Of a stretch of DNA of 64,000 nt, positions 36,266-45,098 are shown one piece after another. A model generated the notes under the pieces. It did no database searches, was not told where the DNA came from, and was given only the letters and a program-made list of their open reading frames with translations. The translations under genes were made by a program, and so were the position numbers. Source of the stretch: Lutibacter litoralis (lineage in GTDB: Bacteria; Bacteroidota; Bacteroidia; Flavobacteriales; Flavobacteriaceae). Within the stretch, counting starts at the first letter, position 1. Every line of letters begins with the position of its first letter. Location: contig NZ_BMNS01000001.1 in NCBI RefSeq assembly GCF_014646675.1, positions 304,212-368,211 on the forward strand, in the 5' to 3' direction.

Positions 36266-39200
36266 TTTTTTCAACTGTTTTAAAATACTCCTGAACTTTA
36301 AATTTATAAATTTTGCGCAAAGGTAATGATTGTCTATTTAATATTTCATTATAATTAAAATACTGATTTTTGAGTTTTAATTTATCAATATTACGTTCTT
36401 GAAATAATTGTATATTCGTGTCAGATGTTCTTTTTTCATCTTCGCCCTGTTCCTTCTTTGCCTTCTCAAGTTTTAATAATTCGTATGATAATTCCTGCAT
36501 TTTATCAAATAAACTATTAGTAAATCCTTTTTCTAAAAGTTCCTTTTCTAGCGCTTCCATTTTGTTAATCGCATCGTCAGAACCCTCAGACGATTTTTTG
36601 CCATCAACTCCAAACATTTCTTTTAGCATTTCTTTTAGTTTGGCTTGTTCTTTATAGATTTCAAAAAGTTCTTGGTTCATTTGTTCACTAGTTTCGTCTC
36701 CATCTTTTCCCTCCCCTTTTCCGAACTTATCTCCATTCTTATCACCTTCATTATTATTTCCAGACTTTTCACCCTTTTTTATTCCCTCTTTCATTTTATC
36801 AGAAAGCTCTCCTTGTTTTTTAATAATATCAGGTAAACTAAAGTCTTGAGAACTTCCTTTTACGCTTCCCATACTTGCAGAAGCATTCATTAAACTTTCT
36901 AATAAATTACTCAGTTGATTTGCTAAATTATTTACCGAAGTAATAACAAACTGTTGGTTAGATACACCTTCCATAAACCTATTGTCAGAAAAATTTAAAA
37001 GCGACTCGTCAATATTATATTGCGCATCACTTACCTCTTTTTGAATAGCAGTACTCATTTTTACCAAACGCAATGAAAGCATATAAATACTATCATCAAT
37101 ATGTTCAAAATACTCCTTTAACACATACTGCTCTTTTAAGTTTTTTGAATATTCTGGATGCGTAGCATCAATATTTGAAAAATTATTTAGCAAATCTTCT
37201 TGTTGAAAAGAAAACTCAATTAAATTTTCAACAATTTTACGTAAATCTTCAATATTTTCATCAATAGATTCACTTTCTGAAGCTTCCATAGTTTGCTCCA
37301 TTGATTTACTCAATTCCTTCATTTTTTTTGCAGCAGCTTTCTGACTTTTTTGAGCTTTAGATTTAGAATTATTTATAACTGGACTTTTTTCCACATTACT
37401 TAATTCTTCAAGAGCATCTTTTAAATTTAGATCAATTTCCTTTTTTTCATCAGAAGAATCTGGAAGTTTCATCGGTCTTTTTAAATCATTATTATCTTTA
37501 TTTAGTTGCTCAAAATCTTTCTTAACTTCATCGAATTCTTTGTTGATTTCTTTCTGCTTTTCGAATGTATTTTCTTCATCCCGTTTCTTAGATAAGTCCT
37601 CTTCTTTTTCTGCAAGAATTTCTAATTTTTCAGCAATTTGATTAAATTTTTGTTCAACGTAAAAACGTTTAGTAAGTTCTAAAATACGCTCTAAACTTTG
37701 TTCGTTTCGTTTGTTCTTTTTTGATATTTCTTCTAACTTATCTATCAGATCATCCTTTTTAATTTTTTTAGAAAGCACTTCAAGTTCTTTAAGCATTTCT
37801 TCTTGCTCAGCCAATTTTTTAGTTTCTTCAATGCGTTTTTTAAGTTCCTCTTTTTTTTCATTTAAAGATGCATCCTCTGGCTGTTCATTTAAATTTTGTT
37901 CCAATTGCTCGGTTTGCTTTTTGAACATTTCCTGGTACTGTTCTTGACGTTTTATAAACTCCTCTAACTTTTTTGAATCATTCCAATTAACTTCGGCTTT
38001 CTTTTGTAGTTGATTTTTTAATTTTTCTACTTCGGCATTAGACTCCTTTGATTTTTTTAAGGTTCTTGAAATTTCATTAATATTTTCAGCTTGTTCTTTT
38101 AATAAATCTTCTTTTAATTCCTTTTCAGTTTTATTATAATAACTGAATATTTTACTTTTAGTTTTTTTACTTCCTTGTACTCTATCGTTATCAAAAACTT
38201 CAAAATACATTTCGTAATCTAACCCCTTTTCAATAGTAATTCCTTCTGGAAATACATAGTAAAAATCTGTGAATGAAGATTTTGCAACCTCAATACTGTG
38301 TGTTTTAAGCAATGTTGGATTTGATTTATCATAATATACTAACTGTAGTTTATTTACAGCGTAATCGTCGCTTAATTGACCAACAAACTGCACTGGACCT
38401 CTGGAAATAGAGTCAATATCAGATTTAACAACAATTTTAGGAAATTCATCTGAAATAACTCCAATTTCAAAATTTAATACTTCATGATTTTTTAACTGCT
38501 TATTTGAAGTTGCTATTTTATAATTTGTAGAATTATTTAATTGTTTTGTGAAGCTAAAAAAATCTTTAGTAGTTTGCTTAAAATTTGTTTTTAAATTTTT
38601 ATCGTAAATAAAAGAAACCGTATCAGTTTGATGTGTTTCTAAAAGCCATGAAATAGTAGTTCCTTGTGGAACAATTACATTGCCAGTATTTTCAATAACT
38701 TCATTACTTCTACCAGTATAACTGGGATAATTAAGAACCATCTTTAAACTTGTAATTATAGGAGTTGCAATCACAATAAGCGAATATTCTTTAGAAATTA
38801 CGCCATTGGCCTCAATATAAAAATTTATAGTCTTTTTAACATTGAAAAAATTATATTGAAATTTACCTAACCCAATATTCTCCAAATAGTAGCTTTGATT
38901 GTTAAAATAAATGGTGGCATCTTCTGGAATTGTACTTCCTATAGTTTCAACTTGTAAGGTAAAATCAGTTGTTTCAACAACATTTAAAGATTGATTTATT
39001 ACTTTAAAGTCAAATGGTGCCGGAGGTTGATATGCTGTTTTATAATGTACTACCCTGGAAAAACTATTGTTAAAAATTGTAATATTTCCGGTAACATAAA
39101 CCAATCCCAAAATTAGAATTGGAAGCAATGCATATTTAATATATTTTTTGTTGCTTGAAAAATCAACAGCTTTTTTAAATGGAATTAATTTAAACTCGTT

Positions 39201-39596
39201 AGATTTTTGTTGAATACTTGCTTGGATCAGTTCAGAATGCAGCTGGATACTCCTTAATTGCATCATATTCAGTAACTTATCTTTTATTTCAGGAAAATGT
39301 TTACCAATAATTTTTGAAGCTTCTACATCTGATATTCCTTTCTTAATTCCATAAATTTTGAATATTGGAATAGCAATATAGTTAAAAACTAAAGCGACCT
39401 CTACTAGTATAAATAGCCAGAATAACAGTGTTCTTAAAATTGGTTTTAACCATAAGAAATGTTCGACAAGTAAGGTGAAAATAAAATACAACAAACCTAA
39501 CGAAAAGAATAATAAAATTCCTTTTATCAGTTCGTTTATATAATATTTTTTTATAAACTCCTGAAGTTTTTCTTGTATGTTTTTAAAATTACTCAA
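36252..39596 (-). CDS. DUF4175 family membrane protein with long coiled coil
   Basis: An 1114-residue protein starting with TTG (MSNFKNIQEKLQEFIKKYY). Two N-terminal membrane helices (about residues 24-75) and a third near 150-175 are followed by an Ig-like extracytoplasmic region, then a long Lys/Glu/Gln-rich coiled coil (about residues 470-760) and a Gly/Asp/Lys low-complexity stretch near 940-980. DUF4175 proteins are common in Bacteroidota and their function is unknown; an envelope structural role is plausible. It is the first gene of the unit that runs through ybeY to mnmG. Confidence 0.85.
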   Translation of the reverse strand: MSNFKNIQEKLQEFIKKYYINELIKGILLFFSLGLLYFIFTLLVEHFLWLKPILRTLLFWLFILVEVALVFNYIAIPIFKIYGIKKGISDVEASKIIGKHFPEIKDKLLNMMQLRSIQLHSELIQASIQQKSNEFKLIPFKKAVDFSSNKKYIKYALLPILILGLVYVTGNITIFNNSFSRVVHYKTAYQPPAPFDFKVINQSLNVVETTDFTLQVETIGSTIPEDATIYFNNQSYYLENIGLGKFQYNFFNVKKTINFYIEANGVISKEYSLIVIATPIITSLKMVLNYPSYTGRSNEVIENTGNVIVPQGTTISWLLETHQTDTVSFIYDKNLKTNFKQTTKDFFSFTKQLNNSTNYKIATSNKQLKNHEVLNFEIGVISDEFPKIVVKSDIDSISRGPVQFVGQLSDDYAVNKLQLVYYDKSNPTLLKTHSIEVAKSSFTDFYYVFPEGITIEKGLDYEMYFEVFDNDRVQGSKKTKSKIFSYYNKTEKELKEDLLKEQAENINEISRTLKKSKESNAEVEKLKNQLQKKAEVNWNDSKKLEEFIKRQEQYQEMFKKQTEQLEQNLNEQPEDASLNEKKEELKKRIEETKKLAEQEEMLKELEVLSKKIKKDDLIDKLEEISKKNKRNEQSLERILELTKRFYVEQKFNQIAEKLEILAEKEEDLSKKRDEENTFEKQKEINKEFDEVKKDFEQLNKDNNDLKRPMKLPDSSDEKKEIDLNLKDALEELSNVEKSPVINNSKSKAQKSQKAAAKKMKELSKSMEQTMEASESESIDENIEDLRKIVENLIEFSFQQEDLLNNFSNIDATHPEYSKNLKEQYVLKEYFEHIDDSIYMLSLRLVKMSTAIQKEVSDAQYNIDESLLNFSDNRFMEGVSNQQFVITSVNNLANQLSNLLESLMNASASMGSVKGSSQDFSLPDIIKKQGELSDKMKEGIKKGEKSGNNNEGDKNGDKFGKGEGKDGDETSEQMNQELFEIYKEQAKLKEMLKEMFGVDGKKSSEGSDDAINKMEALEKELLEKGFTNSLFDKMQELSYELLKLEKAKKEQGEDEKRTSDTNIQLFQERNIDKLKLKNQYFNYNEILNRQSLPLRKIYKFKVQEYFKTVEKNDSI

Positions 39597-39717
39597 TTCC
39601 CTATTTTAAACTATTAAAACGGCTAAAAATAACGAAAATTACGTTAAAACCTTTGTTCTAAGAAATGTTTGTATTTATTAAACCTTTATAAAAGGTAAGT
39701 TTTAGAAAAAAGTTTAC

Positions 39718-40362
39718 TTAAAGTATGACAATTTTTTCTTTAATTGCGTAAATTACAAGTCCAATACGTGATTTAACTTCTAATTTTTCAAATAAGGATT
39801 CTCTGTAATTTTCTATAGTTTTTGGACTTAAACACATTACTTCAGCAATTTCTTTGTATGTTTTTTCTGAAACCGTTAATATTAAAAATTCCAATTCACG
39901 TTCTTTTAGTGTTATATTCTTTTTCTTTTCTGGTTTATGAATAGAATTTAGTAATGTATTTGTAATATTATCCGTATAATAAAATCCGTTTAAATTTACT
40001 TGATTAAGTGCGTGGTGTAATATATTTGGATGAATATCTTTTAATAAATATCCTTTTGCTCCAGCACGAAGCATTGCTAAAATAGTAGATTCTTCGCATT
40101 CCATAGACAATGCCAACACCTTAATTTCTGGTTTATTACCTTTTAACCAATTGGTAGCTTCAACACCATTCATAATTGGCATTTGAATATCCATTAAAAC
40201 AATTTCGGGTAGTATTTTTTCTTTTGAAATATAATCCACAAGTTCTTTTCCATTGTTTAAAACAGCCAAAACATTAAACTCTTCAAAATTTGAAACTAAT
40301 CCATTAAGTGCTTGTGAAAATAGTAAATGATCATCTACTATAACTATGTTAATTGGGTTCAT
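39718..40362 (-). CDS. LuxR-type response regulator
   Basis: A 214-residue NarL/FixJ regulator. The receiver has IVIVDDHLLF, the phospho-acceptor Asp in EIVLMDIQMPIMNG and the conserved Lys in KGYLLKDIHP. The C-terminal helix-turn-helix is clear (KEIAEVMCLSPKTIENY, about residues 168-184). The ATG at 40362, 8 bases after the kinase stop, is favoured over a TTG at 40383 that would overlap it. It is the last gene of a four-gene operon and is presumably phosphorylated by the adjacent kinase. Confidence 0.92.
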   Translation of the reverse strand: MNPINIVIVDDHLLFSQALNGLVSNFEEFNVLAVLNNGKELVDYISKEKILPEIVLMDIQMPIMNGVEATNWLKGNKPEIKVLALSMECEESTILAMLRAGAKGYLLKDIHPNILHHALNQVNLNGFYYTDNITNTLLNSIHKPEKKKNITLKERELEFLILTVSEKTYKEIAEVMCLSPKTIENYRESLFEKLEVKSRIGLVIYAIKEKIVIL

Positions 40363-40370
40363 GAGACATT

Positions 40371-41147
40371 CTATTTGGGGCAACTAATATATAATTTTGT
40401 TCCTACATTTTCTTTAGAATTTAAATCTATTTTCGCTCCTATTAGTATTCCACGGCTCCTAATATTTAGTATACCTATACCGTGCTGTTTAGAAGTGTCG
40501 TTTATGTTAAAACCTATTCCGTTATCTTCAGCATTAATTTCAAAATTATTTTCATTATAATTTAATTGAATATTAAGATTTTCGGCCTTAGAGTATTTTA
40601 AAGTATTGTTGCAAAACTCCTGTAAAATTCTAAATAAAATAATCTCCTTTTCGTTGCTTAAATTATATGTTTCTCCTTTTATCGTTAAAGAAGCGTCAAT
40701 TACATTTAAACGGTTAAACCGTGCCATTTCTAATTCTAAAGATTCTATTAACCCCTTATTTTTAATGGTTTCAGGGTTTAAAGATTTTGCCAAACCACGC
40801 AATTCTTCTAAACTTTTACCAACAATTGCACTAGTTTCCTGAATTTTAATTTTTTCAGCTTCTGGTACATTCATTTGCAAAATATTTAATTGCATTTTTG
40901 CGACAGAAAGTAATTGTCCAATATTATCATGTATTTCCCAACTAATATTTTTTAAAGCTTGTTCCTGAATTTCTAATTTAGATTTATTAATTTCTTCTTC
41001 AAATTGCTTTTGAGTTTCGCGCTGTTTTAGAATGTAAGCAACTTTTTTCTTCTGAAAATATAATAAGAAAACCACCAAGGAAGCTGCTAATACAATAATA
41101 ATAATAGTTACAGCTAAAACTAATATTTGAATTTCCTTTTGATCCAT
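40371..41147 (-). CDS. Sensor histidine kinase (HisKA_3 type)
   Basis: A 258-residue kinase with one N-terminal membrane helix (residues 9-30), a short coiled coil, the HisKA_3 dimerisation box with the phospho-His (SWEIHDNIGQLLSVAKMQL), and an ATPase domain (EFCNNTLKYSKAE, DNGIGFN, HGIGILNIRSR). There is almost no extracytoplasmic sensor region, so signal input probably comes from a partner such as the adjacent 211-residue membrane protein. It is encoded 6 bases after that gene. Confidence 0.92.
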   Translation of the reverse strand: MDQKEIQILVLAVTIIIIVLAASLVVFLLYFQKKKVAYILKQRETQKQFEEEINKSKLEIQEQALKNISWEIHDNIGQLLSVAKMQLNILQMNVPEAEKIKIQETSAIVGKSLEELRGLAKSLNPETIKNKGLIESLELEMARFNRLNVIDASLTIKGETYNLSNEKEIILFRILQEFCNNTLKYSKAENLNIQLNYNENNFEINAEDNGIGFNINDTSKQHGIGILNIRSRGILIGAKIDLNSKENVGTKLYISCPK

Positions 41148-41153
41148 TATATA

Positions 41154-41789
41154 TCAATTATACTCTTTTTTGCTGACTATAAAACCTGTAACAAAACAAC
41201 TTATCATTAATAAATTTAAGAAAAATGTAATTATTTTAAAAACACCTCCAAAAACAATAAATTCTGCAATTATGTATACAGGGATAAAACCTATATTAAA
41301 TAATAAAACACCCAAGCTTATCCAAAAATAGATAGATTTTTTTAAGTTTAAAATTTCATCACTTTGTAATAATTCAGAAAAATATATCATTATTGAAATT
41401 ACAATTAAAATACTTCCTATAACAGAATTTATAGATAAAAATTTACTTAAAAAATCAACATAAAAGGAAATTACTACAGCGGTAAAAACAGCATAAATAC
41501 CAATAATAAATTTTAAAATTTTCCTTTTTAAGGAATTTTGTAATAGATGTAAGAAAAAGAATAAATAGAAAAAATGATTCATTAAATTCCAAGTATTATA
41601 TATTGGAAAAGTATTTATCCTTAACAAAACTCCAATTATAAATGCTGAAATTTCAGTTAGTAAAGAATATGCGATAAAAATTAAAAATAATTTTATATAC
41701 AAACTATCTCTAATTTTAGAATAATTTATAAAACCTGCACTAAGCACTATTATATAAAATATCGGGTATATTAAAAAGAAATATTTCAA
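41154..41789 (-). CDS. Multi-pass membrane protein, possible sensor partner of the kinase
   Basis: A 211-residue, very hydrophobic protein with about seven transmembrane helices and short loops (N-terminus MKYFFLIYPIFYIIVLSAG, then HFFYLFFFLHLL). It begins with TTG, two bases after the upstream stop. I recognise no named family. Placement between an unknown cytoplasmic protein and a kinase without its own sensor domain suggests it provides the sensing part of the two-component system. Confidence 0.7.
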   Translation of the reverse strand: MKYFFLIYPIFYIIVLSAGFINYSKIRDSLYIKLFLIFIAYSLLTEISAFIIGVLLRINTFPIYNTWNLMNHFFYLFFFLHLLQNSLKRKILKFIIGIYAVFTAVVISFYVDFLSKFLSINSVIGSILIVISIMIYFSELLQSDEILNLKKSIYFWISLGVLLFNIGFIPVYIIAEFIVFGGVFKIITFFLNLLMISCFVTGFIVSKKEYN

Positions 41790-41791
41790 TG

Positions 41792-42211
41792 TTATTGAGG
41801 ATATTCTGCTGAAGGAGGATCACCTAAAGTACCGTTATTCAATCCGTCTAAATCATTAATATCAGTAATACCTCCACCTTCAAAGCAATCTTTTTGAGAC
41901 GATCGTGATTTTACTCTTGTTGGAATAAAAAACACCGTACTTGTATTACTTTTTTCAGTAGCTTTCTTTCCGTAAGCTCCAAAATAAACTCTTAACCCAT
42001 TTGCTTCAGGAGCTTTACTTTCTACATAAGCAATATAATTTTTAATTTCTTCAAGCGAAAACCAATTAGATAATGCATCCTTTTTTTTAGGTTTTTTATC
42101 TAATTTTTCAACAATACCATTTAAATCTTCAGACCGTGTTTTAACAAATTGCTGATTTAATTCCTTTGCTTTTTCAGGCGAAATAAGACCTATAGGTAAT
42201 TTTAAACTCAT
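41792..42211 (-). CDS. Unknown conserved-looking protein, first gene of the two-component operon
   Basis: A 139-residue soluble protein without signal peptide (an in-frame TTG at 42223 would add four residues). It has a helical N-terminal half (ISPEKAKELNQQFVKTR), a beta-rich centre with GLRVYFGAYG and STVFFIPTRVK, and an acidic Asn/Gly-rich tail (GGGITDINDLDGLNNG). No family recognised. It is two bases from the membrane protein gene, so a role in the same signalling system is inferred from position only. Confidence 0.6.
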   Translation of the reverse strand: MSLKLPIGLISPEKAKELNQQFVKTRSEDLNGIVEKLDKKPKKKDALSNWFSLEEIKNYIAYVESKAPEANGLRVYFGAYGKKATEKSNTSTVFFIPTRVKSRSSQKDCFEGGGITDINDLDGLNNGTLGDPPSAEYPQ

Positions 42212-42287
42212 AGAATAATTCAATTTTAAACTAAAAATGTTAAAGTTAATTAATTAATTTAGTTAATTTAGAATTTTTAATGAAAAA

Positions 42288-42325
42288 GGGGATATTTCCC
42301 CTATTAAAAAAGGAGGTATTTCCCC
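42288..42325. promoter_or_regulatory. Tandem GGGGATATTTCCCC-type repeats between divergent genes
   Basis: GGGGATATTTCCCC (42288-42301) has 5-bp inverted arms. GGAGGTATTTCCCC (42312-42325) is a near copy 24 bases further, about two helical turns. They lie between the two-component operon and the divergent small gene, where a regulator of both would bind. The response regulator of this operon is the natural candidate. Confidence 0.5.
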
Positions 42326-42348
42326 AGCAAAATATGAGAATTGTATGG

Positions 42349-42356
42349 TACTTTTG
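42349..42356 (+). promoter_or_regulatory. -7 box of the small membrane peptide gene
   Basis: TACTTTTG matches TAnnTTTG exactly and lies 22 bases before the ATG of the 47-residue peptide and just downstream of the tandem repeats. Confidence 0.55.
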
Positions 42357-42377
42357 AAGTATAATAATTTACGTTTA

Positions 42378-42521
42378 ATGAATTACAAAGAAAAACATAC
42401 AGAAAAATATATTAAAATTGGTTTTTTTATTCTCCTTTTTGTTTTAAACTTTATACTATTAACTAAAGTCACCAGTAATTCTAGTGTTCAACCTATTTTT
42501 GAAAAACATATTAGAAATTAA
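42378..42521 (+). CDS. 47-residue single-pass membrane peptide
   Basis: A short reading frame with its own promoter and downstream terminator. It starts MNYKEKHTEKYIKI, then has one membrane helix (GFFILLFVLNFILL, residues 15-28) and a short tail ending IFEKHIRN. It lies divergent to the two-component operon, with the tandem repeats between. I recognise no family. The promoter, orientation and clean helix support a real gene; a peptide partner or target of the two-component system is possible. Confidence 0.5.
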   Translation: MNYKEKHTEKYIKIGFFILLFVLNFILLTKVTSNSSVQPIFEKHIRN

Positions 42522-42614
42522 ATAAAAAACTAATCATATTTGCTCGTCCCACATCACTAACTTATTCTTTGAATAATTCAAAGGGTTTCTAAAATCAATT
42601 ATTGGGCTGATTTT

Positions 42615-42644
42615 AAAGGTTGCTTTCTAGCAACCTTTTTTTTG
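42615..42644 (+). terminator. Terminator before gltX
   Basis: An 8-bp stem (AAGGTTGC with GCAACCTT), six-base loop TTTCTA, and an eight-base T-run. It closes the transcript of the 47-residue peptide gene, about 95 bases after its stop. Confidence 0.88.
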
Positions 42645-42676
42645 TAATATAAATGCCTGAATTTATATGTATAAAT

Positions 42677-42684
42677 TATCTTTG
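42677..42684 (+). promoter_or_regulatory. -7 box of the gltX promoter
   Basis: TATCTTTG matches TAnnTTTG, 20 bases before the ATG at 42704. It supports that start over an in-frame ATG at 42653. Confidence 0.6.
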
Positions 42685-42703
42685 CACTTTAAAACTACAA
42701 AAA

Positions 42704-44236
42704 ATGAACAACGTTAGAGTACGATTTGCACCTAGTCCAACAGGACCTTTACATATTGGAGGAGTTAGAACCGCCCTTTTTAACTATTTATTTGCTAAAA
42801 AGCACAACGGAACTTTTATTTTAAGAATTGAAGATACCGACCAAACACGTTATGTAGCAAATGCCGAAAAATATATTATAGAGGCACTGAATTGGATGCA
42901 TATTCCTTATGATGAAGGACCAGGTAAAAATGAAAAATTTGGACCATATCGTCAATCAGAACGTAAAGAAATCTACAAAAAGTATGCTGAAGAATTAATA
43001 GCCAAGGGAAAAGCATACTATGCATTTGATACTTCTGAACAATTAGATTTTCATAGAAAAGACCATGAAGAGAAAGGCAAAACTTTTATTTACAATTGGC
43101 ATAATAGAGAAAAAGGACGTTTGGTTAATTCATTAGTATTATCAAATGAAGAAGTTCAAGAGCGAATTGAAAGAGGAGATAATTATGTGGTTCGTTTTAA
43201 AATGTACGATCCAAAAAATAATGATTCTGAACTGATTGAGGCTGATGATATTATTCGAGGACACGTTTCTTTCAAAAAAGAAATATTAGACGATAAAATA
43301 TTGTTTAAAAGCGATGGAATGCCAACCTATCACTTAGCAAATATTGTAGATGATCATTTAATGGAAATAAGCCATGTTATTCGTGGTGAAGAATGGTTGC
43401 CTTCTCTCCCATTACACATTGCTTTATATGAAGCATTTGGTTGGAATGCTCCAGAATTTGCACACCTACCACTTATTTTAAAACCTGTAGGAAAAGGAAA
43501 ATTAAGTAAGCGTGATGGTGATAAATTAGGCTTTCCAGTTTTTCCACTTGAATATAAAAACAATGAAACTGGTGATGTTTCACGTGGATACAAAGAAGAT
43601 GGTTATTTTGCCGAAACAGTTATTAATTTTTTAGCGTTGTTAGGTTGGAATCCAGGGACTGAACAAGAGTTATTTAGTTTAGAAGAATTGGTAAAATCAT
43701 TCGATCTAAGTCGTGTAAATAAATCTGGAGCTCGTTTTGATCCTGATAAAACAAAATGGTTTAACCAACAATATATGCAGCAAAAATCGGATTCAGATTT
43801 AGCGGAATTATTTCTTGAAATTCTTACTAAAAAAGGTATTTCATCGGAATTATCATTTGTTAAAAAAGTAGTTTGTACCATCAAAGAACGCGCAATATTT
43901 GTTTCAGATTTTTGGGAATTGAGTAGCTTCTTTTTTGAAGCTCCAACTGAGTTTGATGCTAAAGCTTCAAAAAAAACTTGGAAAGAAGATACAGCTCCTT
44001 TAATGCAAGAACTTATTACTGTTTTAGAAGCTATTAACGACTTTAGTTCACAGAATATTGAGAATATTGTAAAAGAATGGATTACAAATAAAGAAATTGG
44101 TTTTGGAAAAGTAATGCAACCTTTTAGATTGAGTTTGGTTGGCGCAATGAAAGGTCCTCACCTATTTGATATTGCTGAAATGATTGGAAAACAACAAACT
44201 GTTGATAGAATTAAAAAAGCGATTGAAACTTTATAG
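42704..44236 (+). CDS. gltX: Glutamate--tRNA ligase
   Basis: Charges tRNA-Glu. The 510-residue class I synthetase has the HIGH-type motif HIGG (residues 17-20, in PSPTGPLHIGG) and the KMSKS-type motif KLSKR (near residue 265), with a C-terminal anticodon-binding helical domain. The ATG at 42704 follows a -7 box. Length, order of motifs and reading frame are all normal. It converges with the thioesterase gene across a shared terminator. Confidence 0.96.
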   Translation: MNNVRVRFAPSPTGPLHIGGVRTALFNYLFAKKHNGTFILRIEDTDQTRYVANAEKYIIEALNWMHIPYDEGPGKNEKFGPYRQSERKEIYKKYAEELIAKGKAYYAFDTSEQLDFHRKDHEEKGKTFIYNWHNREKGRLVNSLVLSNEEVQERIERGDNYVVRFKMYDPKNNDSELIEADDIIRGHVSFKKEILDDKILFKSDGMPTYHLANIVDDHLMEISHVIRGEEWLPSLPLHIALYEAFGWNAPEFAHLPLILKPVGKGKLSKRDGDKLGFPVFPLEYKNNETGDVSRGYKEDGYFAETVINFLALLGWNPGTEQELFSLEELVKSFDLSRVNKSGARFDPDKTKWFNQQYMQQKSDSDLAELFLEILTKKGISSELSFVKKVVCTIKERAIFVSDFWELSSFFFEAPTEFDAKASKKTWKEDTAPLMQELITVLEAINDFSSQNIENIVKEWITNKEIGFGKVMQPFRLSLVGAMKGPHLFDIAEMIGKQQTVDRIKKAIETL

Positions 44237-44246
44237 GTTTCACTAT

Positions 44247-44313
44247 TGTCATTCCTGTGAAAACAGGAATCCATAATTACATCCTTAAGATAACTGCTTT
44301 TGCAGGTATGACA
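44247..44313. repeat. REP-like palindromic intergenic element
   Basis: Two small hairpins, ATTCCTGT-GAAA-ACAGGAAT and CTGC-TTTT-GCAG, sit at the ends of an element bounded by inverted TGTCAT / ATGACA. Such TTGTCATTCCTG elements are dispersed in many flavobacterial genomes. It lies between gltX and its terminator. Confidence 0.6.
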
Positions 44314-44317
44314 TAAT

Positions 44318-44347
44318 AAAAAAAGGAGCTCATTAGCTCCTTTTTTA
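44318..44347. terminator. Bidirectional terminator between gltX and the thioesterase gene
   Basis: Stem GGAGCT / AGCTCC with a CATT loop, flanked by a run of A on one side and T on the other, so it can stop both converging transcripts. It overlaps the last codons of the thioesterase gene by a few bases. Confidence 0.85.
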
Positions 44348-44890
44348 TATTTCTAATTTAACGTTATAATCCTTTAAAGCATCTTTATAATTTTTAGGTT
44401 GAAAATTCTCTGCACTAAATTCAATTTTACGTTCATTTCGCATTTTAATATGTTTAATTGAACGTAAATAACGACGTAATTCTTTTTCATTCGAAATTAT
44501 TAATCCAGGAACTTGAACTCCTTTTCCATTACCATCTTTTGCAACCATAGAGAAATAAGAAGAATTACAATGCTTTTTAATTCCTGTTCTAATATTTTGA
44601 GATTCAACTCTAATACCAACAACCATTGAAGATCTTCCAACGTAATTTACTCTTGCGTGCAAGGTTACCAATTCACCAACTTCAATAGGATTTAAAAAAT
44701 CTACTCGGTTCACAGAGGCTGTAACACAATATTGTCCAGAAAATTTTGATGCAGAAGCAAAAGCCGCTTTATCCATCAACGACAAAATAAATCCACCATG
44801 AATTTTCCCACTAAAATTGGAATGTGATGGCAACATTAATTCGGTTAAAATTACTTCTGATTCTTCAGAATTTTTATAAATTTTATTCAT
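44345..44890 (-). CDS. Acyl-CoA thioesterase (YciA/BFIT-type hotdog)
   Basis: A 181-residue hotdog-fold enzyme hydrolysing acyl-CoA. The hotdog core is SHSNFSGKIHGGFILSLMDKAAFASASKF, with the typical Asn/His/Asp pattern, then TASVNRVDFLNPIEVGELVTL and the VGIRVESQNIRTG strand. The C-terminal 40 residues are Lys-rich. It is a single gene between two REP-like elements, convergent with gltX. Chain-length preference cannot be told. Confidence 0.87.
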   Translation of the reverse strand: MNKIYKNSEESEVILTELMLPSHSNFSGKIHGGFILSLMDKAAFASASKFSGQYCVTASVNRVDFLNPIEVGELVTLHARVNYVGRSSMVVGIRVESQNIRTGIKKHCNSSYFSMVAKDGNGKGVQVPGLIISNEKELRRYLRSIKHIKMRNERKIEFSAENFQPKNYKDALKDYNVKLEI

Positions 44891-44982
44891 AGAAGCAAAT
44901 ATAACACGCTTATAATTAAAATCAATAGGATCTATTTTACAAAATACTTATTCTTGTTATTTGGACATAAAAAACATATTTA

Positions 44983-45057
44983 TCATTTCGAACGGTAGTA
45001 AGCAATCTCATAACAATACTGTTAACAAGATGAGATTACTCCTTTGTCGGAATGACA
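44983..45057. repeat. REP-like palindromic intergenic element
   Basis: Bounded by imperfect inverted ends (TCATTTCGAACG and CGGAATGACA) with an inner inverted repeat AATCTCAT / ATGAGATT. It belongs to the TTGTCATTCCGA family, related in ends but not in centre to the element at 44247-44313. It lies between the thioesterase start and the hydroxylase operon. Confidence 0.6.
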
Positions 45058-45098
45058 AGAAAATATTGTTGACAATTCAAATAGTAGTCAAAATAATT

